64,000 nucleotides of DNA, from contig OZ038324.1 in NCBI GenBank assembly GCA_964035795.1, forward strand, positions 4,027,995-4,091,994, in the 5' to 3' direction. Positions within the stretch are counted from its first letter, which is position 1. Every line of letters starts with the position of its first letter. Source of the DNA: Pterobdella sp. o SKG-2022 (Eukaryota > Annelida > Clitellata > Hirudinida > Piscicolidae). Below the pieces are notes generated by a model. The model did not search any database, was not told the DNA's origin, and saw only the letters and a program-made list of their open reading frames with translations. Below, piece after piece: positions 12,000 to 21,510 of the stretch. The translations under genes and the position numbers were made by a program.

Positions 12000-12958
12000 T
12001 CAAATATTTTTAACAAGGTACATATACTCATAATCACAACCATTAAAACCTTTTTTTCTGACAGTCTTGATAGCTTCCAAAACCTCGGCTCTACTACGCT
12101 TAAAACCACATGAAACATGCATGAACTCTGCACATTCTTCCAGACTTTCCAGGCGAAACCAACGTTCCACCCTGTGTTCTTTGTAAATAAGTTTGCCTGT
12201 AAGTTCCAAGGCTGATTTAAACTTTCCATTTCCCGGCTCCATGTTAACGTTCAGTTCTGCCATGACGTGGTTCACAAAACTCTCTGATGGGGTTTTGCTA
12301 ATAGTATACATAAGTGATAATAAAATCGATACAACTACATAAATACATTAATATTGGGAACTTCGCCATACCAGGCGAGTAATTGTGCATGAGGTCAAAA
12401 CGCTCGAATCTTAATATAAAATACAAGTTAAGCTGGATAATTTAAACACTATTAAAATAAACTCAAAAGGTTGCAGTAGAATGGCTCACTTTGTATAACA
12501 TCATCGACAATTTCAACGTACAGTAATCCCTTGGTTTTAAGAAACTGATCAAAACACATATCCAACACACTCTTGATATCTGGAAAGTGGTACAAGCAGT
12601 TACACATCACAACCAAGTCAAACTTCTCTCTACCGGTTTCCCAGTCTTGCAGCCTACACAAACAAGTTTTTATGCTGACTTTTTTTTTGAAAAAAACCGT
12701 GTTTTTTTGAAGTTCTTCAAAGCATGATTCTGATGCTTCGATAAACGTTGCTGACTTCAAGTTTGGAGTGATTTTTTGCAAAAATGGAATCTCAAACATC
12801 CCTGATCCACACCCAATAATGAGTGCAGTTTCTATAGAAAAAAAGTCTTTTCTATCAAAGCTTTCTATTCTTTTTTCTATGACTTCCTTCCAATTGCTAC
12901 ATTTCAGAAATTTATCAAAAGCACTTGAAAACTGATTTTGAGACATATCCATTTTCAA
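12000..12958 (-). CDS. Class I SAM methyltransferase, histamine N-methyltransferase-like (2 exons)
   Basis: Likely transfers a methyl group from S-adenosylmethionine to a small molecule in the cytosol; the true acceptor cannot be read from sequence. Proposed exons are 12490-12958 and 12000-12334, with a 155-bp intron. The donor (gtgagc) and acceptor (tttatgtag) are both phase 1, and the joined frame encodes about 267 residues, close to vertebrate HNMT (about 292). Motif I is ALIIGCGSGMFEIP (residues about 44-57), followed by the acidic ribose-binding motif FIEAS (about 73-77) and a DLVVMCNCLYHF segment corresponding to HNMT's motif IV region. Exon 2 carries the substrate-side C-terminal part and ends GCDYEYMYLVKNI. 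The start is the first Met of the open frame; a second ATG lies two codons on (MKMDM). Without splicing, exon 1 reads into a stop at 12452-12454. Membership of class I is secure; 'HNMT-like' is a family-level inference. Confidence 0.75.
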
Positions 12959-14009
12959 ACTAGCTTGGCTTTTGAATTATAGTCTTATTTTACTGAATAT
13001 AAATTTGAGAATAGATTAAAACACTACAACCTGACGTGCATGCGCAAACCCATAATAAAATGTTCCATTAATTACTATCTTCAGTTTTATAAGTATCTTA
13101 CGTTTTTTATTGCATTTTCATAAAAGTTTCAAAAGCTATACATATTAATAACTAGCCCGCCAAGCTCAATTTTCAATATCAATATTGATTTGAAAACACT
13201 TATTTTAATAAATCATTCGTTAATCTTTTTTGTTTTTATGAAAACCATTGAGGTCTTGATTATTTTTGATTTTTGTACTAAAATCAATCATTTTAAAAGA
13301 ATTTAACTATCTTCATCAAACAAGTAATGATTCACGATAGTTTCAAATTATCTCATGAAATTATAAAGATAATTAGTATAAGGCTTGTTTCATCTTAAAA
13401 TATTTTCAACCATGTTTTTAGTCAATTCTAAATCATGTCCTAACCATATCACTACAATTTTTATAACAATGATTTGTAACAATATGACAATGACTCGTCT
13501 CGCGATTGACGTACAATATTTTAGCTTCAATATGAAACCAAGACCTTCTATTTAAAACCACTTTTTTCATAGGTTATTTATTTCAAAGAGATATTGAAAA
13601 CTGAAATTTTGTTGCTGGGTGAGTATTCTTGCTCTTGAAGCCACTCATTCTTTTTGCATGCAAACAAATGAGTTGTTGCTAGTGTCGTTTTCCAAGGACC
13701 AAACCAGTACCTGGTTAAACCTGAGTTTGTTTAGAGCCTAAAACGTTGAAGAAGAGAGCTGTGATGTTAGAGTGGAGAAAGGAGCGACACTATGCTTGCT
13801 TATTGTTGTTTGATGCAACATGTATTCACTAAGATATGGGCTAGTTTAATTGACTTATACTAATGATCATTAGGTTTAAATAGGCTTCGTTTAAATATGT
13901 ATTTTTTTAGAGACATCGTATCTTGAATTTTAATGATTTTTGTTTTTATTCGTCGAAAATGGAAGATTCTAAAGAAACATTTATTAAAATAGAGACTAAA
14001 ATTTAATCT
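12959..14009. other. Upstream flank of the methyltransferase gene, non-coding
   Basis: It must include the promoter of the minus-strand methyltransferase gene, but no specific element could be assigned. The part at 13610-13830 is less AT-rich than its flanks and may be a fragment of an unrecognised repeat. Confidence 0.45.
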
Positions 14010-16805
14010 TTATTCAAATAATATATATTTAAGCAAGTTTTTCAGTTTTTTCGGAATTTTTTCATTCATTTTATTATAGTCAGCATCTTTCCCTTTTCCA
14101 AAGAGTCACTGACTTCTTTCTATGGCCTAACCCTTTCTCTCCATTTCACCCTGTCATAGGCATCTTCAAAATCTAATCCAAGCTAACCCTGGCCTTCCCC
14201 TTCCTTTACTGCCTTCCACCTCAAACCTTTACGCCTGCTTAACACATTCCTCATCCCTCTTCTTACAACATGCCACAGCCATCTCAAACTTCCTTGTCTC
14301 ACCATTTCAACAATCGTATTATCCAACCCCAATCTAACCATCAACTCTTGTACTCACACCACACATCATTCGAAGCATTCTTTTTTCTGCTTTTCTCAAC
14401 ATACTTTCTTCAACAGATCTTACCACCAAAGTTTTTGAACTATATGTCATGACAGGCCTCACACATAATCTATAGTATTTTTTTTTGATACTCCATGTGT
14501 CTCTTTTACCACATAACATAGAAGACATACTGTTGAATGCCTTCCATCCCAGTCCTATCCTGCGTGTAATAGCTAGCTCACTTCCTCCTCCACGATTCAT
14601 ATTATCCCCTAATTTACAAAAATTATTCACCCTCTTCAACTCACTCAGACAAACATTCAAAACATTATACATACCTCATTTGAAACATTCATACAAACCC
14701 TGCATTCAAAATTTCCATTAATCTTACATAAAGCAGTTCATATAAAGCACTTTTTCTTCCGTCTTAAGACAATACATCTAGCACTATTAAAAACAAAAAC
14801 GGTGAAAGAACCGATCTTTGATGGACTCGCGTTTTTGCTCCTTTGTACATTGACATTACTGCCTGAACCAACCTTTCCAAGACAAATTTCTTTCTCAGCG
14901 CCCATTCAATCACCTTCTTTGGCATCCGACCAAGAACCTACTCCAAATCAACAAAACAGAAAAACAGCTTCCTATTCTTCTTAAGGTAGCTTTCCTGCAT
15001 TCTTCTAAGAATAAAAATAGCGTCCACTGTGCTTCTGCCAGGCATAAAACCAAATTGCATTTGTTCAACTTTTACCAACCTTCTTAACCTCTTCTCCAAC
15101 AATCTTTCCACCACTTTCATACCATGCTCTAAAAGCTTTACATCTCGATAGCTCGCACAGTCCATAACGCTACCTTTCTTCTTATAAATGGGAACAACTG
15201 TACTTGTCCTCCAGTCATGAGGCATATCTTTTCCATCGAGGATTTCATTTGCTATTCACAATATAACTTGCTTACCATGTAGAGAAGCAGCTCCTTGGCA
15301 ATTTCAGTTGGTCCACTGGCTTTGCCATTTTTCATGATCACTAGTGCTCTCTCCACTTCGTTTATAGCAAATGGTTCCATGGGACCTTCAACCACTTCTA
15401 CATTCACCATCCAGCCCGTTGGATTCTCTTCATTCATGATGGCCTCCATGTGCTCCTTCCACACTCTCTTGCGACATTTCTCGGCAAATAAAACCCTCCC
15501 ATTTTTGATTTAATGCAATTGTTACCTGCTAAGTCAGTTGTTTTTTTCTTTCCCATTCTTATTCTACGGAATACGACATTTTTGTCATTCCGTATCTCAT
15601 CCATTTCTTTTACCGCCTCTTCCTTCATTGCCTCAGCAAAAGCTCTCTTGGCTTTCTTTTTATCAAATTTTCTTCGGATGGAAATTGTTTCCACCTCCAG
15701 AAACTTTTCCTTTTCTCTGTGATGGCTTTTTGCACATCCTGATTGTACCACCAAGTTTCACCGTGCTAAGGCCTTCCTTTACTCACTCCACCAACTTCTT
15801 CAGCAGCTTTTAGAGCAGAAGTTTTATATTTCAGCCATGCATTTCGTTCATCGCTTTTTTGATACAAAACTTCCATCTTTTCAGAAAACTTTTCTTTTAC
15901 TTCATCGTTCAGAAGCTTCCATATTTTTGGGCGAGATACTTTTTTGGCATGGTTTTGTTGGATTTTCCTAATACATCTTCCGTCTAAAACTACCTTCAAT
16001 AGTCTGTGTTAGAGCTCACCCCGAATTTCTCTCACATCCTTCAAAAACTTTCTCTGACTACCTTTCATCAACACAAAATCTATTTCTGTCCCATTACACC
16101 CTCCATTAAAAGTAACCTTCTTGTTATCCTTCTTTTTGAACCAGCTATTAGTCACACACATACTCTTTTCAATACAAAATTCTAACAGCAGTCTACACTC
16201 CACGTCCTTCTTGCCAATTCCAAAACCTCCATGAACACCTTCAAACCCATCAACCTTTTTGCCAATGTTCTATTGAAGTCTTTTAAGCAAATCAAAACTT
16301 CATTTGCATTTTCCACTTCACACTCTCTTGCTATTTCCTCATAAAACTTCTCTTTTTCACTCATCGATCTTCCACATTGTGGGGCATAAGCGCAAACAAT
16401 TCTTATTACCTTCTTACCAAAAATAATTACCACTACCATCACCCTAGCTGATATCCTATTTATTTTAACAACATTCATACATAAATCCTCTCTAACTAAT
16501 ATTCATACACCACCTATCTTGTCTTGATTACCAAACCACCATAATTTAAGCCTTTTACCTAAACTACCTAGAAATTTCGAACCCATACTTCTCCACCTCA
16601 CTTTTTGGATACAGCAAATATCAACCTCCCTTCTCAACAACTCTTCACACAACTCCATACTCCTCCCATTTAATGATCCAATATTAAAACTACCAAAAGA
16701 AAAAAACCCCCCAAAAGAACAAGAAGAAAAGGAAGAAAGCCCAGTCATTCTTAGCACCCTCTGCTCATTCAAGAGCTTCTGGGGACTGAGAGCCATTGCT
16801 TTTTT
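14010..16805 (-). mobile_element. RTE-like non-LTR retrotransposon, inactive copy
   Basis: One LINE copy broken into at least seven overlapping minus-strand frames. From 5' to 3' it has an endonuclease/exonuclease/phosphatase domain (16009-16796; FNIGSLNGR, then EIDFVLMKGSQ), a linker, and reverse transcriptase (MPHDWRTSTVVPIYKKKG, then QFGFMPGRSTVDAIFILRR, then FCFVDLE) near 14938-15225. A later part has KVIEWALRKK and RSVLSPFLF (14760-14940), and a C-terminal block (14100-14672) includes RKAEKRMLRMMCGV. The 3' end carries AATAAA on the minus strand near 14010. Catalytic residues are lost: the endonuclease Glu is Lys in CCIQKVRW, GDFN reads KDFN, and the part that should hold YADD is missing between LFLIVLDVLS and the C-terminal block. 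Stops interrupt FVDLE and GEL*HRLL. The RTE clade is my best guess; the element cannot move on its own. Confidence 0.85.
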
Positions 16806-17774
16806 TATGTACGATCATGAAAATTTGTTGGAGCAAAAGAAGTGCGCAATGGAGTATGCCCATGCTTCCACCGCATAGCACATGTTTCATGACTTTAAAT
16901 AAAAAAATAAAATGCAGCTAAATGAATTTGTTAATTTACAAACATTTCATTTTATATCTGCAAGTCATGTTTAATATAGCGAGTAAATTGAAAAGTGACA
17001 GAAATCAAACTTTATCACGATAGCGTGAACTCGCAGACAATTATGTAAATTAATTTTATAATGAAAAAATACAGAATTTTTTGACTTCACTTTTTTATCA
17101 ATTTCATGAATTTATTGAGAAAATAACTTCAAAAAATGATATTTCACCAAGCATCTTTGAAGAATTAAATGCTACAATAAATTCACAAAAAGAACTGAAA
17201 ATCAAAAATGATTTTGTATTAATTAATTTTAGATAAGAATTATAAACATTTCAATTGAATAAAAATTAAATATGAGACAATCTTAATGTATTTTTCTTCT
17301 TTTTCATCTAGGGTTTTTAAATTTTGTCGTTATTTTCTAAATTCTTACTAATTTTCCCAGCTCTTTTTTGTTTTTTTCTTTCTTTTTCAATCTGTTCATT
17401 CAGCTTCATACAAACACTAATTGTACATTTTTTTGGTTAATAAAAGGCTTTTAAATTTATTTTTTTTTGATATAAGTTGATTTTCTTTAAAAAAGATATT
17501 TACCCATAAACTATAGCAAATACCTATCAAATATGTTACGAAACTAGAAATAGTTCTGGCTCGATCTTCTTTCAAGTTATGGTTTTATTTTTTTTCATTA
17601 TGCTTATAACCCTATTTCGCCGAATTTTTATTTCAATTTTCTTTAAGCATTAACCATGTTTCATTTTATCTTAATAAATATTAAACTCAAGTTCCATTGT
17701 AGTTAAATTTCAGCTTTCCTTATTGGATTCATTTGGTATGAGATATTTTTAGTTTAAACATGATTTAATTAATT
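16806..17774. other. Non-coding stretch between the LINE and the acidic-protein gene
   Basis: AT-rich. The first ~80 bp are less AT-rich and may be the 5' untranslated end of the LINE. Near the other side, tttatt at 17627-17632 gives a minus-strand AATAAA about 145 bp past the acidic gene's stop and is a candidate poly(A) signal. Nothing else is recognised. Confidence 0.5.
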
Positions 17775-20700
17775 CTATTTCAATCCTTTCAGTTGTTTTC
17801 CTTCTATTGCGGTTACGTTTTCTACTTCAAAATCATCGACGTCATCAGCTTCATCGTGCGTTTGATGAACATCAGACAAAACATCAACACCATCTTCTCC
17901 GACATTCTCACATTCTTCATTACTTTTTCCTTCTTCTACTTCACCTTTCTTCACTGAATCTTCATCCTTAAACTCAATGACACTAAGAACATCACTTATA
18001 TCTTCATCAATTCCCTCAATCTCATGAAATTCGATGATTAAATTGGGCCCATCTCCAAAATCGTTTTGGTCGACTTTGGCTTTATCTTCTTTTTTACTTT
18101 GGAATAATTTTTCCGATTCTGTCTTATCCTTTAATGAGGTTTCTTCCAAACAATCAACATTATCATAACTTTCTTCTGTCTGATATATGTCCGTTAAAAC
18201 ATCAACTTTATCTATCCCACCTTCATTGTCGTGCTCTTCTTCACTCGCGAAAAGTATTTTTTCCGCTTCGTCTTCCTCTTTGAGCAGAATTTTTTTGAAT
18301 TCATCTTCAATTTCCTTTGATGGATCGGCCTCATCTTCATTGTTTCCCTGCATTTCATGAACATCTGTCAGTGTCGACTTCATCTACATCTCTAGCACTA
18401 CTATATTCTTCGTCGCTCTGATAACCAACATTTACACAGCCCTTGACACTTAACATACTTCTTTTTTCTTCATCCAGATCTATATCGATTTCACTTAGAA
18501 CATTTCCAACGTCTACCTCATTTTCCTCATTTTGGACATCTGTAAGAACGTCTATTTCATCTACATCTTTAGCACTGCTATATTCTTCGTCGCTCTGATA
18601 GCCAACATTTACACATTCCTTGACACTTAACATACTTCTTTTTTCTTCATCAAGGTCTACATTGACCTCACTTACAACATCTTCAATATCCTCCTCTCTA
18701 TCGTCATTTTGAACGTCTGTAAGAACGTCTATTTCATCTATTTCCTTAAAATTTTCAGACATCATTTTCGATGCTCTTTTGGACACACTCAACTTATCAA
18801 CATTACATTTTTCAATTTCATGGAACTTATTTCCAGCATCTTGTTCACATACACATTGCATTTCTTCCGCTTCGTCTTCCTCTTTGAGCGGAATTTTTTT
18901 GAATTCATTTACAATTTCCTTTGATGGATCGGTCTCATCTTCAATGTTTCCTTCCACTTCATGAACATCTGTCAGAGTGTCGACTTCATCTACATCTCTA
19001 GCACTACTATATTCTTTGTCGCTCTGATAGCCAACATTTACACATTTCTTGACACTTAACATACTTCTTTTTTCTTCGTCTAGGTCTACGTCAACCTCAC
19101 TTACAACATCTTCAACATCTTCCTCTCTATCGTCATTTTGAACATCTGTAAGGACGTCTATTTCATCTAATCCCTTATTCTTGTCATAATCTTCATCACT
19201 CACAAAGTCAGTTCTTTTCTTCTTCTCACTTGAATCATAATCAACATCGAAATTAATAATTTTTCTGAATTCATTTTCAATTTCCTTTGATGGATCGGCC
19301 TCATTTTCATTGTTTCCTTCAATTTCATGAACATCTGTCAAAGTGTCGACTTCATCTACATCTCTAGCACTGCTATATTCTTCGTCGCTCTGATAGCCAA
19401 CATTTACACATTCCTTGACACTTAACATACTTCTCCTTTTTTCATCCAGATCTATATCGATTTCACTTAAAACATTTCCAACGTCTACCTCATTTTCCTC
19501 ATTTTGGACATCTGTAAGAACGTCTATTTCATCTACATCTTTAGCACTGCTATATTCTTCGTCGCTCTGATAGCCAACATTTACACATTCCTTGATACTT
19601 AACATACTTCTTTTTTCTAAATCCAGGTCTATATCGACTTCACTTACAACATCTTCAATATCTTCCTTTCTATCATTATTTTGAACATCTATAAGAACGT
19701 CTATTTCATCTATTCCCTTAATATTGTCATAATCTTTATCATTCAAAAATTGAGCTTCTTTCTTATTTTCTTCATCTGAATCACTAAACAGACTCCATGC
19801 TTCTCTTTTCATGTAAAACGATTTGCCACGTATCCTTTTAATAGCTATATCAGATTCACTAGGCTCATCGTCATCGTTTTTTTCACCTTTAGCTTCTTCA
19901 AAACATTTGCAAGATGCATCATTTGGAACAAATATGTTACCATCTTCACATCTACATAGCGTTTCAGTGTAGGTTAACACGTCAATACTATCTTCAAACT
20001 GCCATATTTGATGTATGTCGATGTCATCAATTCCTTCTTCATTGTCACAATTTTCTTCACTTTGATCCCAGACTTTTCTACTATTTTCTGTTTCATATAT
20101 TTCAAATGTTTCATCAAAATCAGGTTCATGGCTTTTTTCTATTTCTTTTAGTATATTTCCAAAGTGTTTTTTGCAACTTTCCATGATTTTTTTCAAGTCA
20201 CATATACCTTCATGGTCTTCAATACCATCCTCAAAGCTACAATCTAATTTTTTTTCTTTTACTTCTTTTTTGATTATATTTTTATTCATCATTTTCTCTA
20301 AGTTTCCTATATTTTTTATAAAATTCTTTTTAGATCCTATAAGCTTGGTACATTCACAAATCTTGAAGCTTTCATCTTCTTCAGTACGTTCTATAAATTT
20401 TTTATTGTTTTAACATTCATTAGTTTACAATACGAAAAGTTCAAATAAAAAATCATATATAGTTACAGAAATAACCCCTTTGAATTACTGTTTCCAGACA
20501 TTCTCTTACTTCAACTTTTTCTTCTAAAATATCAGCCAAAAACCTAACGATATTTATTGGCTTTTCAACAATGACTTTTTCAGACATGAATTTTAACATG
20601 GCAGTGAATCTGGTTTTGAAGTCTTCATCGACATATCTGAATTTAGTATAGACTCTGCCAGGTTCTCTGTATAATGTTAGGTACAGCTTCAAAAATGTTG

Positions 20701-21101
20701 TTAAAAAGATTAATTACTTAAACGTACATTTTCAATCGTTTAATTGTTTTTCTTTTCAGACAAATTTCTTCCAAGGTCTTCTCTTTTTTTATGAGTACTT
20801 TTCTCATTCCTTCAGCATTTTTTTTCTTTTTTCCATCAAGTTCCTTTTTTAGAAATGTAGTTTCTTTTTTAAAAGTTTTTAGACAACCAAATAATTTTTT
20901 CTTTGCTCGTGGGTTAATTTCAGCTTCCAAGCCATATTTTTTTCGAATAAACTCGTTTCTTAAAATGAATGAACGGTTCTTATTTGTGGAAAATCTCAAG
21001 AATCTTTCATTTCTTTCCAGCATTATAGGAGAAATTTTCTTGTTTTTAATGAAATTCATTTTTTTATCTAACTCTCTCGCCCATTCGTCATCACACCCCA
21101 T
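17775..21101 (-). CDS. Acidic repeat protein with basic N-terminus and RIIa/Dpy-30-like helix (3 exons, frameshift in exon 3)
   Basis: Function unknown. Proposed exons are 20728-21101, 20476-20666 and 17775-20390. The introns are 61 bp (gtacgt...ttatacag, phase 2) and 85 bp (gttatt...tttatag, phase 1), and both junctions keep the frame. The start is the first Met (MGCDDEW); an in-frame TAG lies about 24 nt upstream. Residues 1-125 are Lys/Arg-rich and probably helical. Residues about 135-185 contain KPINIVRFLADILEEKVE, resembling the dimerisation helices of RIIa/Dpy-30 modules. The remaining ~870 residues are Asp/Glu-rich with repeats of DVDEIDVLTDVQ and KRSMLSVKECVNVGYQSDEE. Near 18373 a 2-bp deletion relative to two sister repeats (18961 and 19321 regions) shifts the frame; adding 2 nt gives a coding length divisible by three (1061 codons) that ends at 17775. 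The deletion may be an assembly error, an allele or true decay. No signal peptide or membrane segment is seen. Confidence 0.7.
18390..19740 (-). repeat. Intragenic coding repeats of the acidic protein
   Basis: Five copies of a segment encoding CVNVGYQSD start near 18424, 18601, 19030, 19396 and 19573, so two pairs are 177 bp apart. Each is followed by a (D/G)(V/I/L)DE(I/V)D(V/T)L(T/I)DV(Q/H) core, which occurs about nine times in the gene. The 18.4-18.8 and 19.3-19.7 kb parts are near copies of each other, indicating duplication of a two-unit block. Confidence 0.85.
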
Positions 21102-21510
21102 TATTAAATAAAAAAAATCACTTTTAAACTATTTCCACATTTCAATTTATTTGGTTTACGTAATAACAAAGAATAAGGCAAACATTATAATTTTACCTAG
21201 ACTTTGTTAAGCTCAATGTATAAACATTTTAAATGTCACGTTAAAGATTGTGTAGCTATTTGTTTTAAGTCTGAACAAAAACCTTCTCAAATACCCAAAA
21301 TTTTATTAATAGATTTATAAACAGGGGTTTAATAGCAAAGTAAGATTTAAGAAATGAAGCTTTCAATAGGAAAAATTATGAACTTTTAACAATTTTAGCA
21401 AAAGAGTCAAAGCATTAATTTCAATTGATAAAATATTTGAAATACCGGAATGACCCAAATAATCACAAAAAGCTAAAAAAATCAATTGTTTCAAAAGCTA
21501 GAATAGGTTT
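21102..21510. other. Short intergenic spacer between two minus-strand genes
   Basis: 409 bp of AT-rich sequence separate the stop codon of the giant repeat gene (upstream in transcription) from the start codon of the acidic gene. It must hold the 3' untranslated end of the first and the promoter or trans-splice site of the second, unless they share a transcript. No TATA-like element could be assigned with confidence. Confidence 0.6.
21302..21307 (-). terminator. Candidate poly(A) signal of the giant repeat gene
   Basis: The complement reads AATAAA, about 205 bp past the stop codon of the giant repeat gene and about 200 bp before the acidic gene's ATG. It is the only canonical signal I noticed in the spacer; in AT-rich DNA the hexamer can occur by chance. 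Confidence 0.35.

Noticed and set aside
12489..12490. Splicing of the methyltransferase at the attag acceptor beside 12293
   Set aside because: That acceptor is phase 2 whereas the strong gtgagc donor is phase 1; the acceptor at 12335-12336 keeps the frame.
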